Shown: positions 9,116-19,683 of the stretch, piece after piece
How the letters are laid out: each line of letters begins with the position of its first letter
Numbering within the stretch: position 1 is the stretch's first letter
Origin: Streptomyces sp. SAJ15
GTDB taxonomy: Bacteria > Actinomycetota > Actinomycetes > Streptomycetales > Streptomycetaceae
Direction: 5' to 3'
Assembly (NCBI RefSeq): GCF_007595705.1
Contig: NZ_NISY01000004.1
Location: forward strand, 496,001-560,000
Length of the DNA: 64,000 nucleotides
Position numbers and translations under genes: made by a program
Notes under the pieces: generated by a model
What the model was told of the DNA's origin: nothing
Databases searched by the model: none
Seen by the model: only the letters and a program-made list of their open reading frames with translations

Positions 9116-9163
9116 GTCATCGAGCATGACATGTGCGATGACAGATTTCAATATTTGTCATCG
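9116..9163. promoter_or_regulatory. Candidate TetR operator: three GTCATCG/CGATGAC half-sites
   Basis: Upstream of the reductase start (9083) lie GTCATCG at 9116-9122, CGATGACA at 9136-9143 and TGTCATCG at 9156-9163. Neighbours are in opposite orientation and their starts are 20 bp apart, two helical turns. The last two form a palindrome centred near 9149.5 in an AT-rich core. This suits the dimeric TetR protein encoded downstream. Confidence 0.65.
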
Positions 9164-9274
9164 AGATTATGTTCGGCGCTGCTCAAGCTCGCGCCGCCGC
9201 TCCTGCCGTGCCGTTCGGAGCCGTGCCGTCCGGATGCCGGGGCGGCGCTCTCCGGCCGCAGGCCGCTCCCCCCG

Positions 9275-10825
9275 TCAGCCCACCGCGCGCGGCAGCCGCA
9301 GGCTCAGCAGCGCCGTCAGCGCGATGGCCGCCACCTGCACCGCGAGCGTCGTCACCAGCGCGTCCCGCATCCCCGCCACGGACTCCACGGAGAGGAAGAG
9401 CGTGCCGAGGGTGGCCACGCCCAGGGCCATCGCGGACTGCTGCGTGGTGACCATGACCCCGCTGCCCACCCCGGCCCGCTCGGCCGGCACCTCCGCCAGC
9501 ACGATCCGGAACAGCAGCGGCAGCTGGAGCCCCTGGCCGAAGCCGGCCAGCGCGATGCCCGGCGGCAGCGCCCACACGTCCAGGTCCGGCCAGCCGCGCA
9601 GCACCGTCACGGCGAGCACCGTCAGGCCCAGGCCCTGCACCACCGCGCCGACCGTGATCAGCCGGCTGCCGAACCGGGCCGCCAGCCGCGGGCCCGCGAG
9701 CGAGACGCAGAAGAAGGCCACCGCCATCGGCACCAGCGCCACCCCGGCGGCCACCGGCCCGAACCGCAGGCCCTCCTGGAGCGCCACCGCCACCACGAAC
9801 ATGAAGCCGCCGAAGCCGGTGGAGAACGGCACCACCAGCGCCAGGCCGCGCCGCAGCCCCGGCAGCGCGAACAGGCTCGGCGGCACCAGGGGGACCCGGT
9901 CGGGCCGGCCCGCGGCGTCGAGGCGCCGCTCCACCACGAAGAACGCGGCCGCGGCCGGCGGGAACAGCGCAAGCAGCACCCAGGTCCACAGCGGCCATCC
10001 CGCGGCCCGCCCCTCCGTCAGCGGCAGCAGCAGTGTGACCAGCGACAGCGCCAGCAGCACCGTGCCGGCCACGTCGACCGGCGCCGGGCGGTCGGAGCGG
10101 GTCTCCGGGACGGTACGGGCGGCGAGCGCCAGCCCCAACAGCGCGACCGGCACGTTGACCAGGAACACCGCGCGCCAGCCGGTGCCCGCCAGGTCCGCCG
10201 CGACCAGCACCCCGCCCAGGATCTGGCCGGCGACCATCGACAGACCGCCGGTGGCGCCGTACAGGCTCAGCGCCCGGGCCCGGTGTGGGCCGGAGGTGGT
10301 GGCCTGGATGGTGGCCAGCACCTGGGGGAGCAACAGCGCGGCGGCCGCGCCCTGCGCCACCCGCGCCCCGACCAGCGTCCAGGCGTCCGGTGCCAGCCCG
10401 CAGGCCAGCGAGGTCACGCCGAAGGCGGCCATGCCGACGAGGAACAGCCGGCGTCGCCCGAAGGTGTCGCCGAGCCGGCCGCCGAGCACCAGCAGCACGG
10501 CGTACGCCACGCCGTACCCGGCCACCACCAGCTCCAACACGGCCGGGCTCGCGTCGAGGTCGCGGCCCATCGCGGGCAGGGCGACGTTGACGATGAAGAA
10601 GTCGATCATCGGCAGGGCGGAGCCCAGCAGGATGGTGATCAACCCGGGCGCGGTCAGCCCGGCCGGGTCCTTGCCCGGGGCCTGGCCCCGGACGGTGGTC
10701 GAGGTCGAGGTCGAGGTCGAGGCCGTGGTCGTGGTCGTGGTCGTGGCCGTGGTGGGTGGGGTCGAGGTCGTGGTGGGTGGGGTCGAGGTGGGGAGAGCCT
10801 GCGCTCGTATCCGGGTATCGCTCAC
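9275..10825 (-). CDS. MFS drug exporter, DHA2 (14-TM) family
   Basis: Proton-driven multidrug efflux protein of about 516 residues with some 14 hydrophobic segments. The MFS motif GGRLGDTFGRRRLFL lies in the first cytoplasmic loop, and an antiporter-type GWRAVFLVNVP segment follows. I place the start at GTG 10825 (VSDTRIRA), because the frame upstream runs into the shared control region. Residues 10-45 are a Thr/Ser/Pro low-complexity tail encoded by a DNA microsatellite, which is unusual before the first membrane helix. Divergent from the MmyB-like regulator, which probably controls it. Substrate unknown. Confidence 0.88.
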   Translation of the reverse strand: MSDTRIRAQALPTSTPPTTTSTPPTTATTTTTTTASTSTSTSTTVRGQAPGKDPAGLTAPGLITILLGSALPMIDFFIVNVALPAMGRDLDASPAVLELVVAGYGVAYAVLLVLGGRLGDTFGRRRLFLVGMAAFGVTSLACGLAPDAWTLVGARVAQGAAAALLLPQVLATIQATTSGPHRARALSLYGATGGLSMVAGQILGGVLVAADLAGTGWRAVFLVNVPVALLGLALAARTVPETRSDRPAPVDVAGTVLLALSLVTLLLPLTEGRAAGWPLWTWVLLALFPPAAAAFFVVERRLDAAGRPDRVPLVPPSLFALPGLRRGLALVVPFSTGFGGFMFVVAVALQEGLRFGPVAAGVALVPMAVAFFCVSLAGPRLAARFGSRLITVGAVVQGLGLTVLAVTVLRGWPDLDVWALPPGIALAGFGQGLQLPLLFRIVLAEVPAERAGVGSGVMVTTQQSAMALGVATLGTLFLSVESVAGMRDALVTTLAVQVAAIALTALLSLRLPRAVG

Positions 10826-10852
10826 GCCGACGAGCCTGGCCGCCGCCCCAGC

Positions 10853-10894
10853 CTGGTACCAGAGTCTCTTTATCCTGGTACAAGAGGTACCTGG
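10853..10894. promoter_or_regulatory. CTGGTAC repeat operator between exporter and regulator
   Basis: CTGGTACCAG at 10853-10862 and CTGGTACAAG at 10875-10884 are exactly 22 bp apart, followed by AGGTACCTGG at 10885-10894. They occupy the 101-bp gap between divergent starts (10825 and 10927), the usual place for an MmyB-type regulator to act on itself and its exporter. Confidence 0.65.
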
Positions 10895-10926
10895 CAACCG
10901 GCTGGGCGCTCCGGCAGGCTGAGATC

Positions 10927-11802
10927 ATGAGCACGACGATCATGCGGCCCGCGGGCACCGACACCGAGACCCGGCGCTCCGAACTCGCCGCCTTCCTGCG
11001 CAGCCGCCGTGAGCGGATCACCCCCGAGCAGGTCGGGCTGCCCCGCGGCGCCCGGCGCCGCACCCCCGGTCTGCGCCGCGAGGAGGTCGCCCAGCTCTCC
11101 GCCGTCGGCGTGACCTGGTACACGTGGCTGGAGCAGGGCCGCGACATCAAGGTCTCCGCCCAGGTGCTGGACGCCATCGCCCGCGCGCTGCTGCTCGACC
11201 GCAGCGAGCGCGCCCATCTCTTCGCCCTGGGCGGGGCCACCGACCCGGCCCCGAGCGGCGAGTGCAGCGGGGTGCCGCGGTCGCTGCGGCTGCTGATGGA
11301 CGAGTTGGAGCCCTTGCCGGCCTGCGTGCAGAACAGCCGGTCCGACATCCTCGCCTACAACCGCGTCTACGGGCGGATGATGTGCGACCTCGACGCCCTG
11401 CCGCCGGAGGACCGCAACTGCCTCTGGCTGGCCTTCACCAACGCCGCCTGGCGCGCCAGCCTGGTCGACCCGCATGAGGCGGTCCGCGCGATGACCGCCA
11501 AGTTCCGCGCCGCCATGGCCGAGCACGTCGCCGATCCGGCCTGGAAGGCCCTGGTCAGGCGGCTGCACGAGGCATCGCCGGAGTTCCGGGAGATCTGGCG
11601 GCGGCACGAGGTGCTGCGGCCCGGCGAGAAGACCAAGGTCTTCCGCCAGTCGAGGGTCGGCCTGTTGCGCCTGAACTACACCCCTCTCTGGACCGCCCAG
11701 ACCCCGGGCGTCGGGACCAGGCTGCTGACGTACGTCCCCGCCGACGCGGAGTCCCGCGAGCGCCTGGAGCGGCTGCACGCCCTGAGCCTGACCCCGGCCT
11801 GA
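10927..11802 (+). CDS. MmyB-like helix-turn-helix regulator
   Basis: XRE-type regulator of 291 residues. The N-terminal segment RTPGLRREEVAQLSAVGVTWYTWLEQGRD is the hallmark of the MmyB-like family, followed by a C-terminal ligand-binding region (about residues 110-280, with NRVYGRMM and LRLNYTPLWT) that in MmyR binds a fatty acid. The ATG at 10927 fits the protein's start; the frame is open further upstream across the operator. Such regulators typically control a divergent oxidoreductase or transporter, here the MFS exporter. Confidence 0.88.
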   Translation: MSTTIMRPAGTDTETRRSELAAFLRSRRERITPEQVGLPRGARRRTPGLRREEVAQLSAVGVTWYTWLEQGRDIKVSAQVLDAIARALLLDRSERAHLFALGGATDPAPSGECSGVPRSLRLLMDELEPLPACVQNSRSDILAYNRVYGRMMCDLDALPPEDRNCLWLAFTNAAWRASLVDPHEAVRAMTAKFRAAMAEHVADPAWKALVRRLHEASPEFREIWRRHEVLRPGEKTKVFRQSRVGLLRLNYTPLWTAQTPGVGTRLLTYVPADAESRERLERLHALSLTPA

Positions 11803-11833
11803 TCCGGCCGGCGCCGGGCCTGACCGGCAACGC

Positions 11834-11879
11834 GGGGCCGTCGTGACCTCCCGCGGAGCGCTGAGGTCACGACGGCCCC
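11834..11879. terminator. Convergent terminator of regulator and second MFS gene
   Basis: Perfect 16-bp arms at 11834-11849 and 11864-11879 enclose a 14-nt loop. The right arm includes the stop codon of the minus-strand MFS gene (11867-11869). Confidence 0.75.
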
Positions 11880-13372
11880 CCGCCGGGCGGCGGACAGGTG
11901 ACGGCGTTGGCCGGGGGTCGGCCCGGTGGGGCGGGCTCGTCGAAGAGGGTGGCGGCGCGGCGGGCGGTGCGGTCGGCCCAGGGGGTGGTGGTGAGGGCGC
12001 CCAGCAGCAGGATGACGGCGCCGCAGCCGGCGATGATCCACCAGGCGGGGCGGCTGGCGGCGGCGAAGTCGGCGGCGGAGGCGGCGCCGTGCAGGGAGGC
12101 GACGCCGCCGACGATGCCCGCCGCCAGGACCGAGCCGATCACGGCGACGCCCAGCGAGGTGCCGATCTGCCGGCTGGTGGAGGCGACGGCGGCGGCCACC
12201 CCCGCCTGGGCGCGGGGCATACCCGAGACGGCGGTGTTGGTGATCGGGGCGTTGACCAGGCCGAAGCCGATGCCGAAGAGCACATAGCCGGTGATCAGCG
12301 TGGCGTTGTGGGCATGGGCGTCGAAGCCGGCGAAGAGGACCCCGCAGCCGCCCATCGCCAACCCCGCCAGCAGCAGCGGCAGCCGTGGCCCGCGCCCGCC
12401 GACCATCCGGCCCGACAGCGGCGCGAAGACCAGGCACATGGTCGCCATCGGCAGCATCCACAGCCCGGCGTCCAGGGGGGACAGCCCGCGCACCTCCTGG
12501 AGGTACAGGGCGTTGACGAACAGGAAGCCGCTGAGCGAGGCGAAGGCGCACACCGCGTTGACGGTCGCCCCGCTGAACGGGACGCTGCGGAAGAAGCGCA
12601 GTTCGATCAGCGGGTCCACCCGGCGCCGCTCGTAGCGGAGCAGCGCCACCAGCGCCAGCACGGCGATCGCGGCGCAGATCGGGATCAGCGGCCCGTCCAG
12701 CCCCACGCCCGGCGCCTCGATGATCGCGTAGGTGACGGAGCCGAGCAGCGCGATGACCAGGAGCTGGCCGACCACGTCGACCCGGCGCGGGCGAGGGGCC
12801 CGGGACTCCGGCACGTACCGCTCGGTGAGCGCCATCGCGAGGACGCCGACCGGGAGGTTGACCCAGAAGATCGAGCGCCAGCCGACCGACTCCACCAGCA
12901 CCCCGCCGATCACCGGCCCGGCCGCCATGCTGATGCCGACCACCCCGCCCCACACCCCGATGGCGCGGGCGCGCTCGCGGGGGTCGGTGAAGGTGTTGGT
13001 GATGATCGACATCGCCACCGGGTTGAGCATCGAGCCGCCGACGGCCTGCACCATCCGGAAGACCACCAGGAGCTCCAGGTTCGGGGCGAGGCCGCACAGC
13101 CCGGAGCCCACCGTGAAGATCACCAGTCCGAGTTGGAAGACCCGCTTGCGGCCGATCCGGTCGGCGGTCGACCCGGCCAGCATCAGCAGGGAGGCCAGCA
13201 CCAGGGCGTAGGCGTCGATGGTCCACTGCATGCCGGAGACCGAGGTGTCCAGGTCCCGTCGCATCACCGGCAGTGCGACGTTGAGAACGGTGTTGTCCAG
13301 GCTGACGAGCAGCAGGCTCATACAGCAGACGGCGAGCACGAGCAGGCGCCGCCGTTGGCTCAGCTCAGGCAT
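11867..13372 (-). CDS. MFS drug exporter, DHA2 family (second copy)
   Basis: A 501-residue efflux protein with about 14 membrane segments. The early motif SLDNTVLNVALPVM and the loop motif GSTADRIGRKRVFQLG mark the DHA2/EmrB-QacA group, and GWRSIFWVNLPVG is the motif typical of the fifth helix. I prefer ATG 13372 (MPELSQRRR) over the longer open frame from 13438, since the extra 22 residues look non-membrane and overlap the dusB upstream region. It ends within a terminator shared with the MmyB-like regulator gene. Substrate unknown. Confidence 0.87.
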   Translation of the reverse strand: MPELSQRRRLLVLAVCCMSLLLVSLDNTVLNVALPVMRRDLDTSVSGMQWTIDAYALVLASLLMLAGSTADRIGRKRVFQLGLVIFTVGSGLCGLAPNLELLVVFRMVQAVGGSMLNPVAMSIITNTFTDPRERARAIGVWGGVVGISMAAGPVIGGVLVESVGWRSIFWVNLPVGVLAMALTERYVPESRAPRPRRVDVVGQLLVIALLGSVTYAIIEAPGVGLDGPLIPICAAIAVLALVALLRYERRRVDPLIELRFFRSVPFSGATVNAVCAFASLSGFLFVNALYLQEVRGLSPLDAGLWMLPMATMCLVFAPLSGRMVGGRGPRLPLLLAGLAMGGCGVLFAGFDAHAHNATLITGYVLFGIGFGLVNAPITNTAVSGMPRAQAGVAAAVASTSRQIGTSLGVAVIGSVLAAGIVGGVASLHGAASAADFAAASRPAWWIIAGCGAVILLLGALTTTPWADRTARRAATLFDEPAPPGRPPANAVTCPPPGGGPS

Positions 13373-13482
13373 GATCTGAACGCTACAGCGGCCGCGCCGC
13401 TCCGGCGCTGGCGATGCGTCCGCGTGGGTGCGGGACAATGGGAGGTCGTCCCTCCTGCCCGCGCATCCCGAGGAAGCCGCCC

Positions 13483-14619
13483 ATGACCCTGACGCAGCAG
13501 TTGCAGATCGGCCCGCACACGGTCCAGCCGCCGGTGGTGCTGGCGCCGATGGCCGGGATCACCAACGCGCCGTTCCGCACCCTGTGCCGCGAGTTCTCGG
13601 GCGGTAAGGGCTTGTTCGTCAGCGAGATGATCACGACGCGGGCGCTGGTCGAGCGGGACGCCAAGACCATGCGGCTGGTCCACTTCGACGGGACCGAGAA
13701 ACCGCGTTCCATCCAGCTGTACGGGGTGGACCCGGTCACCGTCGGCAAGGCCGTCCGGATGATCGTGGAAGAGGACCTCGCCGACCACATCGATCTGAAC
13801 TTCGGCTGCCCGGTGCCGAAGGTGACCCGTAAGGGCGGCGGCTCGGCGCTGCCGTTCAAGCGCCATCTGCTGCGCGCGATCCTGCGTGAGGCGGTGACCG
13901 GCGCGGGCGATCTGCCGGTGACCATGAAGATGCGCAAGGGCATCGACGACGACCACCTCACCTACCTGGACGCGGGCCGGATCGCGGTCGAGGAGGGGGT
14001 GACGGCCATCGCCCTGCACGGTCGCACCGCGGCGCAGCACTACGGCGGCACGGCCGACTGGGAGGCCATCGCGCGGCTGAAGGAGGCCGTGCCGGAGATC
14101 CCGGTGCTGGGCAACGGCGACATCTGGTCGGCGGACGACGCCGTGCGGATGATGCGCGAGACCGGCTGCGACGGGGTGGTCGTGGGGCGCGGCTGCCTGG
14201 GGCGCCCCTGGCTCTTCGGCGACCTGGTCGCCGCGTTCGAGGGCGGCGGGAGCCCCGCGCGACCCACGCTGCGCGAGGTGGCGGCGGTGATGCGGCGCCA
14301 CGCCGAGCTGCTGGGGGAGTGGCTGGAGGACGAGGCGCGCGGTGTCATCGACTTCCGCAAGCACGTCGCCTGGTACACCAAGGGCTTCTCGATCGGCTCC
14401 GAGCTTCGGAAGAAACTGGCGATCGCCTCATCGCTGGACGAAATGGACGCTCTTATGAGCGAGCTCGACCTCGACCAGCCCTGGCCGATGGGCGCCGACG
14501 GCCCGCGTGGACGCACGTCGGGGAGGAACCGGGTCGTCCTGCCGGACGGCTGGCTCAATGATCCGTATGAGCAGGCATCCGTCGACGTCGACGCGGAGTT
14601 GGACACCTCGGGGGGATGA
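13483..14619 (+). CDS. dusB: tRNA-dihydrouridine synthase B
   Basis: FMN enzyme (378 residues) that reduces uridine to dihydrouridine in the D-loop of tRNAs. The signatures APMAGITNAPFR, the catalytic cysteine in NFGCPVPKVTRKGGGSAL, GRTAAQHYGGTADW and GNGDIWSADDA are all present. ATG 13483 follows GAGGAAG; upstream frame is not used. The 30 or so residues after LDQPWPMGADGPRGR form an extra tail with no motif. It ends 127 bp before a strong hairpin. Confidence 0.95.
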   Translation: MTLTQQLQIGPHTVQPPVVLAPMAGITNAPFRTLCREFSGGKGLFVSEMITTRALVERDAKTMRLVHFDGTEKPRSIQLYGVDPVTVGKAVRMIVEEDLADHIDLNFGCPVPKVTRKGGGSALPFKRHLLRAILREAVTGAGDLPVTMKMRKGIDDDHLTYLDAGRIAVEEGVTAIALHGRTAAQHYGGTADWEAIARLKEAVPEIPVLGNGDIWSADDAVRMMRETGCDGVVVGRGCLGRPWLFGDLVAAFEGGGSPARPTLREVAAVMRRHAELLGEWLEDEARGVIDFRKHVAWYTKGFSIGSELRKKLAIASSLDEMDALMSELDLDQPWPMGADGPRGRTSGRNRVVLPDGWLNDPYEQASVDVDAELDTSGG

Positions 14620-14745
14620 CGCCCTCGCGGCGCGGCCGTAACGGGTCCGGATGATGGGATCCGGCCACTGGGCGGTGCGTGATTCTCGCCACGCTTGATG
14701 CAGGGTTTGCTCATATGAGCGTTTTCGAGGCGGGTCTACCTTTCC

Positions 14746-14772
14746 AAGGGGTGGCACTGGGTGCCACCCCTT
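14746..14772. terminator. Terminator downstream of dusB
   Basis: Perfect 12-bp arms at 14746-14757 and 14761-14772 around a TGG loop, followed by TTTGG. It separates dusB from the ppdK upstream region. The remaining 14773-15019 shows only the small palindrome noted next. Confidence 0.75.
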
Positions 14773-14949
14773 TGGCGTTCGTTCCCTTCGGGCTGTCCTC
14801 ACGTTCCGTATATATGACCCCGCGTGGTGCTGGCGTACGGTAGTCATGTGTTCGACTCTTGAAGACGGCCTTCGGTGAGGCAACCCAGGGCGAGGACTTT
14901 CGATCTAGTGGCGGACGGGTGGTTACGGCCGCATGACGGCCAAGTGGAC

Positions 14950-14976
14950 GTACCCAGGAACCTTCGATCTGGGTAC
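14950..14976. promoter_or_regulatory. Inverted repeat 44 bp before ppdK start
   Basis: GTACCCAG at 14950-14957 and CTGGGTAC at 14969-14976 are perfect 8-bp arms separated by 11 bp. Position suggests an operator or leader hairpin for ppdK. The regulator is unknown. Confidence 0.45.
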
Positions 14977-15019
14977 GCTCCCCGCCGTCAGGGCAGCCGT
15001 CCGGAGGAGATCGAGTCCC

Positions 15020-17734
<2,715 letters not shown>

Positions 17735-17758
17735 CGCGCCGCTGACGCAGCGGCCCTC

Positions 17759-17782
17759 GCCGGCCCGCGCGAGCGGGCCGGC
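17759..17782 (+). terminator. Terminator after ppdK
   Basis: Perfect 10-bp GC-rich arms at 17759-17768 and 17773-17782 around GCGA, 24 bp past the ppdK stop. From here to the direct repeat at 17968 I see no gene and no tRNA. Confidence 0.65.
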
Positions 17783-17967
17783 AGGGGCGCGACCCCGGTG
17801 GGCCGTCCGTCCCGAAGACGGCGGCCTCGACCTTCCGCGGCCGGCCTTGAGACGGCTCGACGGCGGGTCGCCGGCTTGATGCGTTGAAGGCGGTCTCGAC
17901 GGTCGACAGACGACCGGAGTCCCGTTATGCCGGGCACCACCCTCAGCCCGGCCGTGGTTCCGGCTTA

Positions 17968-18002
17968 CAAGGGGGCGGCACCTGTGCGGAGGTGCCGCCC
18001 CC
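17968..18002. repeat. attL: 35-bp direct repeat of the element, a 13-6-13 hairpin
   Basis: Identical over 35 bp to 26340-26374. It reads CAA, then a 13-bp arm (17971-17983), a 6-nt centre GTGCGG, then the perfectly complementary arm (17990-18002). The core is both a likely Rho-independent terminator and an inverted-repeat core suited to a tyrosine recombinase. Confidence 0.85.
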
Positions 18003-18088
18003 GCTCTCTTGGCCTGCGTGAACGGCGAGTAGCGACGCTTCACCTGGGAAAATCACTCTCAGTGATTCCCGTCGGTTCCCCGCGTTTC

Positions 18089-18125
18089 GTGCCCTCGTGT
18101 GCCCTCGTTGTGCCCTGTAGGGCAC
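18089..18125. repeat. Left arm-type repeats GTGCCCT
   Basis: GTGCCCT occurs at 18089-18095, 18099-18105 and 18110-18116, with the inverted copy AGGGCAC at 18119-18125. Spacing of 10-11 bp follows the helix. Matching repeats flank the other end at 26285-26311, so these are probably integrase or excisionase arm sites. A near-perfect inverted repeat (18046-18070) lies between them and attL. Confidence 0.65.
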
Positions 18126-18161
18126 GCGGGTAAGGGCAACGTCACCCGCTGCGGGCAGCGA

Positions 18162-18199
18162 TGAGCCCCTGCCGCTCTTCATGGAGCGGCAGGGGCTCA
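18162..18199 (-). terminator. Terminator of the XRE/TPR regulator gene
   Basis: Perfect 16-bp arms at 18162-18177 and 18184-18199 with a 6-nt loop, 42 bp beyond the stop of the minus-strand regulator gene. Confidence 0.8.
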
Positions 18200-18241
18200 G
18201 TCGTAGAGCATCGCTGATGGCGAGCCCGGTCGCTTCAGCCC

Positions 18242-19210
18242 TCATCGTGCCGCGATGGCCTTCTCCAGCGCGCTGCGGTGCTCCCACGTCCATACGGCGC
18301 CTCGCAACTCCTCTGGCAGGCCCGCCAGGCCCGCCGAGAGGTGATCGGCGGCTTCGTCGTGGCGCCCCAGTGCCAGGGTGCACAGACCCATGTTCAGCCG
18401 GTTGAACTCCGGCGTCAGCCAGTAGGCCGTCTCGGGCGGTGGCATGGTTGCGGCAACGTCGGCCAGCTGCTCCGCGTCTTCCACCATCCGCAGGGCGCGA
18501 TCAGCCTCTCCCATGGAGGCCAGCCCCGCTGCCGCTTGGAGCGTGTCTCCGAGCCGCTGAGCGGGGTGCGCCCCTGGCGTCTGGGCGGCAGCTGAGAACC
18601 AACGGGCCACGCCCTGCTGGCGTCCCTGCTGACGCGCGAGATACCCCCGGAAGTTCAGCGCCTGGGCAGCGAGCGTGCCGTCTTCGATCTCATCGGCAAG
18701 TTCCAGTGCTTGCGTCAGCAGCGACACGGCTTCCGTGTCCCGGCGCACCTGGGCGAGCATCCACCCGCCGAACTGAGCGAACTCCGATGCCACGGCGGTC
18801 AGCGCGTCCCGATGCCGTCCCCGGGCACCCTTGAGCATGTGCGTGACCTCCCGTACCTGCACAAGAGTCGCGGGGATGACCGACTTGGGATCCACGGCAT
18901 CATCCAAGCGCCGGTAAGCGGCCAGGACACCAGCAAGGGCATCAACGGTTCCGGCGTCCACTCGTGACGGCTGATCAGTGCTTCGGCTGACTCGGGCCTG
19001 CTCGTCAACGTCGAGCAGCACCCCGGACAGTGCTCCACCAGCCTCAACGAGATCGTCAAGGGCGTCCGCCAGTTTGCGAGAAGGGCGCTGTTTCCCGTTC
19101 AAGACCCGGGAGAGGTAGGCCAGGTCGTAGTTGATCGCCTGCGCGGCGGCACGCATCGAGTAGCCGCTGTCCCGCAGCGCCCGAGAGGCAAGGTCGGCGA
19201 AGTCCTTCAC
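18242..19210 (-). CDS. XRE-family regulator with TPR-like C-terminus
   Basis: A 322-residue protein. The N-terminal helix-turn-helix (residues about 5-60) includes YSMRAAAQAINYDLAYLSRVLNGKQRPS. The remainder is built of helical, TPR-like repeats (for example EAVSLLTQALELADEIEDGTLAAQALNFRGYLARQQG), an architecture common in Streptomyces regulators that sense a small molecule or peptide. It is divergent from three small genes, and a 10-bp inverted repeat lies between them. It may control that module or the element. A second regulator of similar design stands next to the related small genes at 42.4-43.0 kb. Confidence 0.8.
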   Translation of the reverse strand: MKDFADLASRALRDSGYSMRAAAQAINYDLAYLSRVLNGKQRPSRKLADALDDLVEAGGALSGVLLDVDEQARVSRSTDQPSRVDAGTVDALAGVLAAYRRLDDAVDPKSVIPATLVQVREVTHMLKGARGRHRDALTAVASEFAQFGGWMLAQVRRDTEAVSLLTQALELADEIEDGTLAAQALNFRGYLARQQGRQQGVARWFSAAAQTPGAHPAQRLGDTLQAAAGLASMGEADRALRMVEDAEQLADVAATMPPPETAYWLTPEFNRLNMGLCTLALGRHDEAADHLSAGLAGLPEELRGAVWTWEHRSALEKAIAAR

Positions 19211-19224
19211 GGTGACTCCAGGGG

Positions 19225-19263
19225 GTTGACCGGTGCTCCCAGAGTAGTCAATGACCGGTCAAC
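19225..19263. promoter_or_regulatory. Operator-like inverted repeat GTTGACCGGT...ACCGGTCAAC
   Basis: Perfect 10-bp arms at 19225-19234 and 19254-19263, each containing ACCGGT, separated by 19 bp. It lies directly upstream of the XRE/TPR regulator start (19210) and before the divergent small-gene transcript, consistent with autoregulation. Confidence 0.6.
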
Positions 19264-19334
19264 TCCCCAGTGACCACTGATGACCTCAACGATTGCTCCG
19301 AAGAAAGGACCCCGGCGACCGTGTCAGCGGCCCC

Positions 19335-19374
19335 GGGGCGTGGCCATCAACCCCGGGAGGTTGACGACATGCAC
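19335..19374 (+). promoter_or_regulatory. Conserved 40-nt leader shared with the 43-kb locus
   Basis: These 40 bp, ending in the ATG and second codon of the next gene, are identical to the reverse complement of 42981-43020. They include GGGAGG 8 nt before the start codon, preceded by CATCAACCCC, which could pair with it. Weaker similarity extends further upstream. The conservation exceeds what a plain ribosome site needs and suggests a regulatory RNA leader. Confidence 0.6.
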
Positions 19375-19683
19375 GACCTTATCCGAACGATCTTCGAACC
19401 GCTGCTGCGGTTACTACTTCCCGGGGCCGGTCGGCATCGGGTGAGCGCCCCTGCTCCCGCCGTCCAGCGGGAGGGGGCGCCGACGGCGGCCGCGCCCCGC
19501 CCGCCCGCTCCGCACCACGGGCTGCCCGAGGCGGACGGTGTGGCGTTCGTGCGCCCCTACGTGGTCGCTCACGAGGAACGGGTACGGCGTGAACAGCGTC
19601 GGCGTCGACGGTCGTTGTGGCTGGCCGTGCACGGGATCGACATCGGTCCGCGTCGGATCCACGGGGTGGAGGTGGCCCGGTGA
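19369..19683 (+). CDS. Small protein A of a three-gene module (function unknown)
   Basis: A 104-residue protein starting MHDLIRTIFEPLLRLLLPGAGRHR, an amphipathic/hydrophobic N-terminal helix, then a Pro/Ala-rich linker and an Arg-rich segment (RVRREQRRRRRSLWLAVHG). ATG 19369 has GGGAGG upstream; the frame is open to 19270 but without such a site. Its N-terminus resembles that of the small protein at 42780-42986 (MHHAIAWIFELVLRRLLRI). The stop overlaps the next start as GTGA. Role unknown; a membrane-associated peptide is one possibility. Confidence 0.65.
   Translation: MHDLIRTIFEPLLRLLLPGAGRHRVSAPAPAVQREGAPTAAAPRPPAPHHGLPEADGVAFVRPYVVAHEERVRREQRRRRRSLWLAVHGIDIGPRRIHGVEVAR

Noticed and set aside
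8097..10922. A 941-residue open frame on the plus strand
   Set aside because: It lies opposite the AKR and MFS genes, is rich in Arg/His/Gln/Ala as antisense GC shadows are, and has no family features.
17783..17967. A tRNA gene as the left attachment site
   Set aside because: I looked for a cloverleaf before attL and found none; the repeat is a hairpin, not a tRNA 3' end.
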